Source of the DNA: Sphingomonas sp. HDW15A
GTDB taxonomy: Bacteria; Pseudomonadota; Alphaproteobacteria; Sphingomonadales; Sphingomonadaceae
DNA: 64,000 nucleotides
Direction of reading: 5' to 3'
Assembly (NCBI RefSeq): GCF_011301715.1
Contig: NZ_CP049870.1
Span: 2,108,001 to 2,172,000 of the forward strand
This document shows positions 39,751 to 47,691 of this stretch, in pieces. The notes under the pieces are model-generated. The model had not been told where the DNA came from. It saw only the letters and a list, made by a program, of their open reading frames with translations, and ran no database searches. Position 1 is the first letter of the stretch; each line of letters begins with the position of its first letter. A program made the position numbers and the translations under genes.

Positions 39751-40167
39751 TCAGCGCCGCTTTGCTCCAACGGCTCCGACAAAATAAGCGGTCGACCAGC
39801 CAACCAGGATAAGACCGTTGATACTCTCGATCGCGGCCACCAGACGCCACTGGTAGTCCAGTCCGCTGTCGTCGAAGCCCAGCGTCGAATATGTCATGGT
39901 CGAAAAGTATAGCGCGTCGTAGAAATCCGGCATGATGTCCATCAGCGCATAGAATGCGGCGTAGAGCCAGATCTCCAGCGCATGCAGGGCAAATAGGGCC
40001 AGCACCGTAATCAGGGCATGCCCCAAGTCGAGGAGGTCGGTCGGCGAAACCGCATTCGGGTCGACATTATCGACCTTCCTCCAGCGTGACAGCAGCATCA
40101 GTCCAGAGCCATGGATCACGACGGTCATGGCGATCAGCGTAAGGCCCACCAGCAATTGGCCGATCAT
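39751..40167 (-). CDS. Two-transmembrane ion-channel-like protein
   Basis: A 138-residue membrane protein with three or four hydrophobic segments. STMTYSTLGFDD between the last two resembles the pore loop of small potassium-channel (PF07885) proteins, but the TVGYG selectivity motif is degenerate, so selectivity is uncertain. ATG 40167; an upstream TTG at 40182 is possible. It precedes, on the same strand, no closely spaced gene; the DUF962 gene starts 403 bases upstream. Confidence 0.72.
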   Translation of the reverse strand: MIGQLLVGLTLIAMTVVIHGSGLMLLSRWRKVDNVDPNAVSPTDLLDLGHALITVLALFALHALEIWLYAAFYALMDIMPDFYDALYFSTMTYSTLGFDDSGLDYQWRLVAAIESINGLILVGWSTAYFVGAVGAKRR

Positions 40168-40234
40168 GCGCTCAGCCCGCAAAGGTTCTGCAATTTGGCA
40201 TGAACCGACGAAGCGAGGACCGAATACAGTCCGA

Positions 40235-40570
40235 TCACTTTAGAATGACCCCCGCGCGGGTCAATTCCGGACTCAGCCGGCCCGTCAGCCACAGCCCCCA
40301 CATCTTGAAGTCGGCAGCGAGCGACCAGAGCGGGTAAGTGAAGGTGGCAGGCCGGTTTTTCTCGATTCCGAAATGGCCAACCCAGGCGAAAAAATAGCCG
40401 GCTACCGGAATCGCGAGCAACAGCAGCCATCGCTCGGTCATTACGGCGTAGATCGCAAGCGCCACGACAATGCTGGTCCCAATATAGTGGAGCGCCCGCG
40501 TCGCCGGCCGGCTGTGCTCGCGAAGGTAATAGAGCCAGAAATCGGCGAAATTGGTTATCGTTCGCGCCAC
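40235..40570 (-). CDS. DUF962/Mpo1-like protein
   Basis: A 111-residue protein with about three membrane helices. FADFWLYYLREHSRPATRALHYIGT at the N-terminus matches the DUF962/Mpo1 family, which includes the yeast Fe(II)-dependent dioxygenase for alpha-oxidation of 2-hydroxy fatty acids. The conserved His residues (for example in REH and HYIGT and in WVGHFGIEKNRPATF) are the expected iron ligands. GTG 40570 with AAGGAA upstream. It lies eight bases after the peroxiredoxin gene, so they are an operon. Confidence 0.85.
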   Translation of the reverse strand: MARTITNFADFWLYYLREHSRPATRALHYIGTSIVVALAIYAVMTERWLLLLAIPVAGYFFAWVGHFGIEKNRPATFTYPLWSLAADFKMWGLWLTGRLSPELTRAGVILK

Positions 40571-40578
40571 GGAATTCC

Positions 40579-41100
40579 TTAGCGCTTGAGGGACCGGACG
40601 GCAGCGAGCGACTTCGACACGTGCTCGTTCCACTTCAAGTCATCGTGGACCATGACGATTCGGCCGTCGCGGGCTATGACGTAGCTGGTCCGGCTGGTCA
40701 GGCTGGGCTTCTGCTTCAGGACTACATCATAGGCCTTGATGACCTCGGGCGTTGCCGTCGCGACCGGGAACGCGTCGCGGCATTCCTCCTTCGAAAAGCG
40801 CTTGAGCGTCGGAAGGTCGTCCGCGCTGAGGCCGATGACTTGGGCGCCGGCCTTCTTGAACTCCGGCATTGCCTGGCTGAAAGCGCGCGCTTCCAGCGTG
40901 CAGCCTTCGGTGAACGCCTTGGGGAAGAAATAAAGGACGACCGGCCCCTTCTTGAGCTGGTCCTTGAGGTTTAGCTTGAACTCCTTCCCGCCGACCGAAC
41001 CGGTCGTTGCGAAGTCCGGTGCCTTGGTACCACGTTGCAGGGCAGCAAGCGTCGGTGCGGACATTAGGGACAGGCACAGGGTGGCGGCGGCCAGGCGCAT
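40579..41100 (-). CDS. Exported peroxiredoxin (AhpC/TSA, BCP-like)
   Basis: A 173-residue thioredoxin-fold peroxidase with a signal peptide of about 20 residues, so it acts in the periplasm. The peroxidatic cysteine is Cys 67 in FTEGCTLEA. The usual BCP resolving cysteine five residues later is absent; Cys 108 (EECRDAF) may serve instead. It reduces peroxides. It is followed by the DUF962 gene after eight bases. An isolated position upstream of a possible oxygen-using enzyme is suggestive. Confidence 0.88.
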   Translation of the reverse strand: MRLAAATLCLSLMSAPTLAALQRGTKAPDFATTGSVGGKEFKLNLKDQLKKGPVVLYFFPKAFTEGCTLEARAFSQAMPEFKKAGAQVIGLSADDLPTLKRFSKEECRDAFPVATATPEVIKAYDVVLKQKPSLTSRTSYVIARDGRIVMVHDDLKWNEHVSKSLAAVRSLKR

Positions 41101-41175
41101 CGGACGTCTCCCTTGGAAGGTGAAGCTAGCCTAGCTCGCCTTCAGCCCGAGCGCCATCCCGCCTTTGGCCGCCGC

Positions 41176-41886
41176 CTAGCGAGCGCCGGCGCGCGCGGTC
41201 ATTCCCGTGATACGCCGGCCATGGATCCAGCTTTTTCCGTAGCCAATGGTCATCACCGGCGTGAATTGCGCGACTGACGATGCAGGCGTCGGCTGGCCGA
41301 CCTGATCGTCGAGGGCCATGAACCCGGACGGTGTGCGGGCGAGCAACACGACATGCGATCCGGCGCGGCGATGTCGGCCGATACTGATGTAAAGGTCACG
41401 AGGATCGAAACCGGCCGCCTTCAGGACCTGCATCTCGACGATTGCAATGTCCTCGCTGTCTCCAGTACCGCGCTCAAGGGTCTCCGCGGCGTTGGACCAG
41501 AAATCGGCCACGCGCATATTTTCGAGATCGTGGCTCCAGCGAACCTGTTTGAGCACCATGGATTGTACCGCCGCCAGCTTCTGTTCGGGGGTCAGCCCTT
41601 CCAGCTTCGCTGCCATCGCGAGAACGAGCGGGTGGTCGCGGTCGGCCTGTGACACCCGCCGGAAGCGCGCATCGTAGAAGGTTACCCCAGCCCCGAGCGC
41701 CGCCGTGCCGAAAACGTCGGGCCGCGCAGGCGCGATTGGCGTGCCTGGACGAACGGAGATATCGCGAAGGCGATTATATTTTCCGGGTGCCGAATCCCGG
41801 CCGACAACTGTCTGACCGGATGAGACCGTAGCGGTGCCGAACGCAATCACACAGAGCGCGGTGCGCCGAACGATCATTCCGACCAT
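41176..41886 (-). CDS. Transglutaminase-like cysteine peptidase homologue with Cys replaced by Ser
   Basis: A 236-residue exported protein of the bacterial transglutaminase-like cysteine proteinase (BTLCP/DUF920) family. The usual catalytic Cys sits in GDCED; here the sequence is GDSED (Ser 144). His 178 (GSHVVL) and Asp 193 (ALDD) of the triad are kept. One base change (TGC to AGC) explains the substitution. BTLCP proteins process or control surface proteins in some bacteria; this copy may be inactive or a serine variant. Start ATG 41886 with a possible operator 50 bases upstream (41937-41969). Confidence 0.8.
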   Translation of the reverse strand: MVGMIVRRTALCVIAFGTATVSSGQTVVGRDSAPGKYNRLRDISVRPGTPIAPARPDVFGTAALGAGVTFYDARFRRVSQADRDHPLVLAMAAKLEGLTPEQKLAAVQSMVLKQVRWSHDLENMRVADFWSNAAETLERGTGDSEDIAIVEMQVLKAAGFDPRDLYISIGRHRRAGSHVVLLARTPSGFMALDDQVGQPTPASSVAQFTPVMTIGYGKSWIHGRRITGMTARAGAR

Positions 41887-41936
41887 AAGTTCGCTCCCGG
41901 GCGGAGAAGGCCCGAAGCAAACATGACCGACGCAAA

Positions 41937-41969
41937 CCGTTAAAGTAACCGGTTAACGTCTGTTAACGG
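41937..41969. promoter_or_regulatory. GTTAAC-repeat element upstream of the protease homologue
   Basis: CCGTTA (41937-41942) and TAACGG (41964-41969) form an inverted pair, and two GTTAAC palindromes (41952-41957 and 41962-41967) are spaced ten bases apart, one helical turn. The element lies about 50-80 bases upstream of the start of the protease homologue, a reasonable operator position. Confidence 0.4.
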
Positions 41970-42009
41970 AATCTAACCATGATATTGTTGCAGACCAGTA
42001 ACATCCGGG

Positions 42010-42162
42010 TCAGCGAGTGACGGATCCGATGATCCACACCAGTGACAGCAAAGCCGTTACCAGCAATAACGAAATGCCGAGAATGTAGCGGACGATGTGG
42101 GGCTGCGTTCCGCCGCTGGCTTCTTCTGCTGTGACGTGAAGTTCATCGCCCTGCCGTTCCAT
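42010..42162 (-). CDS. Small single-helix membrane protein (50 residues)
   Basis: A 50-residue protein with a hydrophilic N-terminal half (MERQGDELHVTAEEA) and one membrane helix near the C-terminus. GGGAG precedes ATG 42162 with eight-base spacing. The N-terminal stretch and helix are a recurrent arrangement in sphingomonads, where similar tiny proteins are annotated as hypothetical. Function unknown. Confidence 0.65.
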   Translation of the reverse strand: MERQGDELHVTAEEASGGTQPHIVRYILGISLLLVTALLSLVWIIGSVTR

Positions 42163-42236
42163 CGCGACTCTCCCGACCGGTTCGCCGCAGCGAATATAGC
42201 TGCTTGCGGGTTCAAGGGATAGCGGGCGGCACCGTC

Positions 42237-42422
42237 CTAGCGGTCAGCCGCCAACCATCCGGTAAGAACATAGAACAGGATCATCAGCGGGCCCGTGATC
42301 AGGATCAGCGCGACCAGGCCGAGGCGGATCAGCAGCACATCGACGCCGGTGTAGTCGGCGAGACCCGCAGCGACCCCCATCACCTTGCCTTGTTCGCGGT
42401 TGAGTACGTAGCGACCGTTCAT
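42237..42422 (-). CDS. PspC domain protein
   Basis: A 61-residue protein with a short N-terminus (MNGRYVLNREQGKVMGVAAG) and two membrane helices, matching the PspC domain (PF04024). PspC proteins take part in envelope-stress (phage-shock) signalling; small single-domain versions are common in sphingomonads. ATG 42422 has AAGGA upstream; an in-frame GTG at 42440 is less likely. A 35-residue membrane protein lies 27 bases upstream on the same strand. No pspA or pspB is near. Confidence 0.8.
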   Translation of the reverse strand: MNGRYVLNREQGKVMGVAAGLADYTGVDVLLIRLGLVALILITGPLMILFYVLTGWLAADR

Positions 42423-42449
42423 GGAATGGTCCTTTTTCACAAAATTCTA

Positions 42450-42557
42450 TTAGGCGAGCGGCAGTGGGCCGACAGCGGCGCTGACGAAGAGCATGGCGCT
42501 GATGAAGGCACCGGCGAAAGCGACTGCAGTGTCACGAAGCGAAACGAAAGTGAGCAT
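42450..42557 (-). CDS. Tiny membrane protein upstream of pspC-like gene (35 residues)
   Basis: A 35-residue protein, hydrophobic throughout (MLTFVSLRDTAVAFAGAF and AMLFVSAAVGPLPLA), with GGGAGA seven bases before ATG 42557. Nearly identical short membrane proteins occur next to pspC-like genes in sphingomonads. It probably accompanies the PspC protein in the inner membrane. Function unknown. Confidence 0.65.
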   Translation of the reverse strand: MLTFVSLRDTAVAFAGAFISAMLFVSAAVGPLPLA

Positions 42558-42690
42558 TTCTATTCTCCCTTTTTGCTCCGGCCAATCCGGAGATACCCAC
42601 TCAATGCAGGGAGCGTGCCAAATGGAAATTATCGTTATTTTCCAGTGAGGCCTGTAGCCGGCGCTATCATGATGGTGGGAATTCCCACAA

Positions 42691-43305
42691 TCAGTTGGTG
42701 GGAATTTCCACCAACGAGTCGGGAAAAGCGGCGCGATCGGGATGGCGCGGCCGAAGCGATTTGAAGAAGGCGAAGGCTGGAGCCATATCCCGCTCGTAAT
42801 CCCCGGTCGGCTCGATGATCGGGCCGAATATGCCGCGCTTGCTGGGATAATCAGGCCCCGCGCAGACGACCGGCACGCCGGCAGCCATCGCTATCTGGTA
42901 AAAGCCAGTGCGCCACTTCGTGGTGCGGGAGCGCGTGCCCTCCGCAGCGACGATGAGCACGAAATCGTCATGCAGTGCGAACTGTTCGGCAATCTGCGAC
43001 ACGAGGTTCTGCCGCGCGCTACGATCGACAGGGACGCCGCCCAGGGCGCGCATGAAGCCCCCAAGCGGCCAGCGAAAGAGACTATGCTTGCCGATGAAGC
43101 GCACCTTCCGTCCAACCGCATTGACCGTTCCGAGGAAGACGAGAAAATCCCAGTTGCTGGTGTGCGAGGCGCCGACGATGACCATTTTCGGGATGTCGGG
43201 GAGCCGGCCTTCAGGGCGCCAACCCGACAACCGATACCAAGCAAGGATGGAGTTGAGCACCAGCCACGAGACTGGACCAAGGCGCGGTATCTCCGACGTG
43301 CTCAT
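42691..43305 (-). CDS. PlsC-type lysophospholipid acyltransferase-like protein
   Basis: A 204-residue protein with one N-terminal hydrophobic region. The acyltransferase motifs are HTSNWD (residues 48-53, the HX4D catalytic motif) and EGTRSR (about 121-126). FPEGTR is the usual form; here it is AEGTRS. It probably acylates a lysophospholipid or glycerol phosphate at the membrane. ATG 43305. It lies downstream, on the same strand, of a hypothetical gene by 56 bases. Confidence 0.88.
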   Translation of the reverse strand: MSTSEIPRLGPVSWLVLNSILAWYRLSGWRPEGRLPDIPKMVIVGASHTSNWDFLVFLGTVNAVGRKVRFIGKHSLFRWPLGGFMRALGGVPVDRSARQNLVSQIAEQFALHDDFVLIVAAEGTRSRTTKWRTGFYQIAMAAGVPVVCAGPDYPSKRGIFGPIIEPTGDYERDMAPAFAFFKSLRPRHPDRAAFPDSLVEIPTN

Positions 43306-43361
43306 TCCTGCATGGGAATGAACCCACTAAAGCCCGCTGTCTACCAAAGTTCGTGGTGACC

Positions 43362-43613
43362 TTAGGCGGCCGCTCCACTGCGGCTCTTCGTCTGACCGCG
43401 CGCCCTGGCAGAGGCCGGCGTCGCGGACGAGGGACGGCATTCGGCAATGATGGTCGGAAAATCGAGATCGGTATTGGCTTCCAGTGCCGAGCCGCGAGCC
43501 GCCGCGCACTGCGCCGCGCTCTCGTAATGGGCCGAAGGCGTCGCGACCGTCTGGCAAGCAGAGCCGCCATCGGCGCATCCCAGGATCGCAATTACGTAGC
43601 CAACCGGTCCCAT
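43362..43613 (-). CDS. Exported hypothetical protein
   Basis: An 83-residue protein. The first 20 residues look like a membrane or export signal (GYVIAILGC). The mature part has cysteines at about 12, 19, 35 and 58 in a small domain with the pattern C-x6-C and AAQCAAAR, suggesting disulfide bonds in the periplasm. AAGGTGAG precedes ATG 43613. Function unknown. Confidence 0.6.
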   Translation of the reverse strand: MGPVGYVIAILGCADGGSACQTVATPSAHYESAAQCAAARGSALEANTDLDFPTIIAECRPSSATPASARARGQTKSRSGAAA

Positions 43614-43727
43614 CGCACTCACCTTGCACAAACGACAAGGCGAAAACCCCACTATTAATACTTAAGTTCCAAACGGTTCGTCGCATTCGATTGAACAGGC
43701 TCCGCCAGATGCCTACTTGCAACTTCC

Positions 43728-45533
43728 ATGAACGATGCCCTTCCGACTTCCGAAAACAAGGGCAGCTTTGCGGTTCTCCTTCGCTTCCTGCCCATGCTCT
43801 GGCCAAGCGGCGCCCCGGAACTGCGCTTCCGCGTCGTTCTCGCAGTCCTCCTGGTTCTTGCCGGCAAGGCGGTAGGCCTGACCGTCCCTTACGCCCTGAA
43901 ATGGGTCGTGGATTCGATGACCGGTCCGCCGGGTGCAGCGCAGGCGGTGATCCTGCTCGTTCTGGCCTATGCGGGGGCGCGGTTCGGCGGCGTTCTGTTC
44001 GACAATTTGCGCAACGCCATATTCGAGAAGGTCGGACAGGACGCGGCGCGGCGACTGGCCGCGCAAGTCTTCCGCCATGTTCATGCGCTGAGCCTGCGCT
44101 TCCACCTCGAGCGCCGCACCGGTAGCCTCAGTAAGATCGTCGAACGCGGCACCAAGAGCATCGACATGATGCTCTATTTCCTGCTGTTCAACATCGCGCC
44201 GACAATAATCGAGCTCACCGCGATCTGCGTCATCTTCTATTTGAAGTTCGGGATCGGCCTCGTCGTCGCCACGCTAGTGATGGTCGTTGCCTATATCGCC
44301 TTCACACGCTGGGTGACCGATTGGCGAAACCAGCTTCGGCGCGACATGAACGAAGTGGACAATCAGGCGATCGGCCGCGCCGTCGACAGCCTGCTGAACT
44401 ACGAGACGGTTAAATATTTCGGCGCCGAAGAGCGTGAGGCGCAGCGCTACGACCAGGCCATCGGCGCCTACGCGCGGGCCGCGGTCAAGAACGAGACCAG
44501 CCTTGCCTGGCTAAACATCGGGCAAAGCCTGATCACCGCGCTGATGATGGCCGGGGCGATGGGCTACACCGTCTGGGGGTGGAGCCAGGGCCGCTTCACT
44601 CCCGGTGACATCGTGCTGGTCAATGGTCTTTTGCTGCAGCTGTTCCGACCGCTCGACATGCTCGGGTGGGTATATCGGTCGATCAAGCAAGGACTGATCG
44701 ACATGGAACAGATGTTCGACCTTCTCGATACTAAGGCCGAAGTTGTCGACGCTCCGCACGCGGAGCCGCTGGCAGTTACCGACGGCGCAATCCGTTTCGA
44801 GAATGTCGCGTTCGGCTATGAGCCGGAACGGATCATCCTGAAGGGCGTGAGCCTGGAAGTTCCCGCGGGCACCAGCCTGGCCGTCGTCGGGCCATCCGGC
44901 GCCGGCAAGTCAACGCTGGCCCGGCTGCTCTACCGTTTCTACGATCCGACAAGCGGACGAATAACCATCGACGGGCAAGACATTGCCTACGTCACCCAAT
45001 CGAGCCTGCGCGCTTCGATCGGGATCGTCCCTCAGGACACGGTGCTGTTCAACGACACGATCGGCTACAACATCGGCTACGGGCGCGACGGGTCCTCGCA
45101 TACGGAGATCGAGGAGGCGGCGAAAGGCGCGGCGATCGACCGCTTCATCAAAGCACTTCCCAACGGCTATGAATCGATGGTCGGTGAGCGCGGGCTGAAG
45201 CTATCGGGCGGCGAGAAGCAGCGCGTGGCGATCGCGCGGACGCTACTCAAGAACCCGCCGATCCTGATCCTCGACGAAGCGACCAGCGCTCTCGACAGCC
45301 GAACAGAAGAAGCGATCCAGACGACACTCAATGCCGCTGCAAGGGGCAGGACGACGATCATCATCGCACACCGCCTTTCGACTATCGCCAACGCGGACCG
45401 TATCGTCGTTCTCGACGAGGGCCGTGTCGCGGAGCAGGGGACCCATGGCCAACTGCTGGCAATGGGTGGGCTATATGCCGAGCTGTGGAACCGGCAGGCG
45501 GCCGAGCGCGCTGCCGAGGAGCAAGTCGGGTAA
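43728..45533 (+). CDS. atm1: Atm1-type ABC exporter
   Basis: A 601-residue half-transporter. Residues 1-330 hold the six-helix permease. The ATPase domain has Walker A GPSGAGKST, the signature LSGGEKQRVAIA, Walker B ILILDEATSALD and switch IIIAHRLST. Together with the long N-terminus and EVDNQAIGRAVDSLLNYETVKYFG in the permease, it matches the Atm1/ABCB7 family, whose bacterial member (for example from Novosphingobium) exports glutathione-linked metals and persulfides. ATG 43728. The TIGR01244 gene follows after 83 bases on the same strand. Confidence 0.95.
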   Translation: MNDALPTSENKGSFAVLLRFLPMLWPSGAPELRFRVVLAVLLVLAGKAVGLTVPYALKWVVDSMTGPPGAAQAVILLVLAYAGARFGGVLFDNLRNAIFEKVGQDAARRLAAQVFRHVHALSLRFHLERRTGSLSKIVERGTKSIDMMLYFLLFNIAPTIIELTAICVIFYLKFGIGLVVATLVMVVAYIAFTRWVTDWRNQLRRDMNEVDNQAIGRAVDSLLNYETVKYFGAEEREAQRYDQAIGAYARAAVKNETSLAWLNIGQSLITALMMAGAMGYTVWGWSQGRFTPGDIVLVNGLLLQLFRPLDMLGWVYRSIKQGLIDMEQMFDLLDTKAEVVDAPHAEPLAVTDGAIRFENVAFGYEPERIILKGVSLEVPAGTSLAVVGPSGAGKSTLARLLYRFYDPTSGRITIDGQDIAYVTQSSLRASIGIVPQDTVLFNDTIGYNIGYGRDGSSHTEIEEAAKGAAIDRFIKALPNGYESMVGERGLKLSGGEKQRVAIARTLLKNPPILILDEATSALDSRTEEAIQTTLNAAARGRTTIIIAHRLSTIANADRIVVLDEGRVAEQGTHGQLLAMGGLYAELWNRQAAERAAEEQVG

Positions 45534-45616
45534 AGCCCGCTTCACGGGCGTTGCGCGATGCGCGATAGACCTAATCAAGAACCGGCCAGCGATTCGCATG
45601 TCCGAGGGAGAGCGCA

Positions 45617-46036
45617 ATGGTTCGTCAGCTGGATGAAAATACGTTCATCGAGGGCCAGATCGGTCCAGATGACATAGCGAGATTCAAGGCGCTCGGCGTG
45701 ACGTTGGTCGTCAACAATCGCCCGGACGGAGAGGATGAAGGCCAGCCGCTGAGCGCCGACATCGAAGCGGCGGTTCGCAGTGCGGGAATGGAGTACCGCC
45801 ACGTTCCGATCGCGCGCGGAATGGGTCCGAGCGACGTCGAGGCGATGCGTGAAGCGATCCATGCCGCCGGTGACGGGAAGCTGCTCGCTTTCTGCCGCAG
45901 CGGCAACAGATCGACACTGGCCTGGGCCGTCGCCAAGAGCGAGGACGGTGTCGAGCGCGAGGAGCTGGAGCGCTGCGCCCAGGGCGCGGGGTTCTCGCTC
46001 GACCCGGTCGCGCACTTGCTCAGGGATCCGAATTAG
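45617..46036 (+). CDS. TIGR01244 family sulfur transferase/phosphatase-like protein
   Basis: A 139-residue protein of the DUF442/TIGR01244 family, related to dual-specificity phosphatases and to the N-terminal part of Blh. The active-site loop is CRSGNRS with Cys 93 and Arg 98. Family members take part in sulfide/persulfide metabolism. It overlaps the tldD stop by four bases in convergent orientation. Downstream of an Atm1 exporter that handles persulfides or metal-glutathione, it may act in the same pathway; inference. Confidence 0.85.
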   Translation: MVRQLDENTFIEGQIGPDDIARFKALGVTLVVNNRPDGEDEGQPLSADIEAAVRSAGMEYRHVPIARGMGPSDVEAMREAIHAAGDGKLLAFCRSGNRSTLAWAVAKSEDGVEREELERCAQGAGFSLDPVAHLLRDPN

Positions 46037-47454
46037 GCGGCGGCAGTCCCGCCAACGGTAAGTCCAGCGACCAGCAGGGTCGGCTGACCGACACCTGCGG
46101 GAATCGATTGGCCCGCCTTGCCGCACACTCCAATACCCTCGTCGAGGGCCATGTCATTGCCGATGCCAGTCACCCGCGTCAGCACGCTCGGGCCGTCACC
46201 GATGAGCGTGGCGCCCTTGACCGGCTCGGCAATCTTGCCGTTCCTGATCCGATAAGCCTCCGTGCAGGAAAAGACGAACTTCCCACTGGTGATGTCGACC
46301 TGCCCGCCACCGAAGCTCTTGGCATAGATGCCGTCCTTGACCCTGGTCACGAGCTCGTCCGGATCATCGTGTCCGCCAAGCATGAAGGTGTTTGTCATGC
46401 GGGGCATGGGCGCGTGAGCATAACTTTCGCGTCGGCCGTTGCCGGTCGGATCGACCCCCATCAGCCGCGCATTCAAACGATCCTGCATATAGCCTTTGAG
46501 GATCCCGTCCTCGATAAGCACGGTGCGCCCGGTCGGCGTACCTTCGTCGTCGATGGTCAGCGAGCCGCGCCGTCGATCCATCGTTCCGTCGTCGATGACC
46601 GTAACGCCCGGTGCGGCCACCCGCTCGCCGATCCGCCCGGTGAAGGCCGAAGTCCCCTTGCGGTTGAAATCGCCCTCAAGGCCGTGGCCGACGGCCTCAT
46701 GCAGTAACACGCCGGGCCAGCCAGGCCCGCAGACCACCGGCATTTCTCCGGCCGGGGCCGCGACCGACTGCAGATTGACCAAGGCTTGCTCCAGAGCCGT
46801 GTCGATGACCCGGTTCCATGTCGAAGGATCGAACAGGCAGTCGTAAAGATACCGTCCGCCCAGACCGTAATAGCCGGTTTCGCGACGGTCCCCGTCTTTC
46901 GCGACGATCTGCACGCCTAACCGAACGAGCGGGCGGATGTCATTCGCGACAAAGCCGCCAGCGCGGATGACGTCGATGACGCTCCAGCTCGCAGCAAGGC
47001 TTACGCTGACCTGCTCGACTCGGGGATCGCGGGCGCGAGCAGCGGCATCTATCTGCTGACACAGGGCCACCTTTTGGGCGAACGGTATCGCCGAGAGCGG
47101 ATCTTCACCGTCATAGATCGCACGATTGGTCCGGGCGGGATCGGGCGCGCGGACCTGACTGGTCGGATCCAGCAATTGCAATGTTGCGGCCGCCCGTTCG
47201 ATCGCAGCCGCGCTGATCTCGCTGGCATGGGCGAAGCCTGTACGTTCGCCGCTAACGCCGCGAAGGCCGAAACCGGACGACACATTGTAATCGGCGGTCT
47301 TCAACCTGCCGTCGTCAAACCCGAATGCTTCGCTAACTGCATATTGCAGATAGAGCTCGCCGTCGTCGTGTGCGGCGAGATGGCTGGTAGCGAAGCGCTG
47401 CGCCTCGTCCGGATCGAGCGAGCGATAAAGGAACGCGCGAGGATCCGCGTTCAC
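46033..47454 (-). CDS. tldD: TldD metalloprotease subunit
   Basis: A 473-residue protein with the TldD zinc motif HEAVGHGLEGDF (HExxxH) and the C-terminal blocks typical of TldD. TldD pairs with TldE (PmbA) to cut unfolded or ribosomal peptides such as microcin precursors and CcdA. No tldE is near. GTG 47454 overlaps the stop of the zf-CHCC gene (GTGA), so the pair is coupled. The 3' end meets the TIGR01244 gene. Confidence 0.93.
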   Translation of the reverse strand: MNADPRAFLYRSLDPDEAQRFATSHLAAHDDGELYLQYAVSEAFGFDDGRLKTADYNVSSGFGLRGVSGERTGFAHASEISAAAIERAAATLQLLDPTSQVRAPDPARTNRAIYDGEDPLSAIPFAQKVALCQQIDAAARARDPRVEQVSVSLAASWSVIDVIRAGGFVANDIRPLVRLGVQIVAKDGDRRETGYYGLGGRYLYDCLFDPSTWNRVIDTALEQALVNLQSVAAPAGEMPVVCGPGWPGVLLHEAVGHGLEGDFNRKGTSAFTGRIGERVAAPGVTVIDDGTMDRRRGSLTIDDEGTPTGRTVLIEDGILKGYMQDRLNARLMGVDPTGNGRRESYAHAPMPRMTNTFMLGGHDDPDELVTRVKDGIYAKSFGGGQVDITSGKFVFSCTEAYRIRNGKIAEPVKGATLIGDGPSVLTRVTGIGNDMALDEGIGVCGKAGQSIPAGVGQPTLLVAGLTVGGTAAA

Positions 47455-47654
47455 GACGCCTCTGGCGACCGGGCGACGTCAGCCGGCCCGCCTTCCAGAA
47501 TGAACCGGCGATCGCAGTAACCGCAGTCGACGAAGCCGTTGTCGTCGATGTGGAGATAGACGCGCGGGTGACCGAGCGCGGGGTCGACCGCGCCGCTTCC
47601 ATCGCACATCACGCGAAGCGAACGGGTCCGAACGATTTCCGGCGGAGGCAGCAT
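47451..47654 (-). CDS. zf-CHCC domain protein (NDUFS6-like)
   Basis: A 67-residue protein of the PF10276 (zf-CHCC) family: CDGSG, GHPRVYLHI and CGYCDRRF provide the Cys/His/Cys/Cys zinc site. Mitochondrial NDUFS6 of complex I has the same domain; the bacterial proteins are associated with respiratory complex assembly. Its stop overlaps the tldD start. ATG 47654. Confidence 0.85.
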   Translation of the reverse strand: MLPPPEIVRTRSLRVMCDGSGAVDPALGHPRVYLHIDDNGFVDCGYCDRRFILEGGPADVARSPEAS

Positions 47655-47691
47655 GGGCAGCGCCCTACCAGCCGTTCGCCGGTTTTGACAA

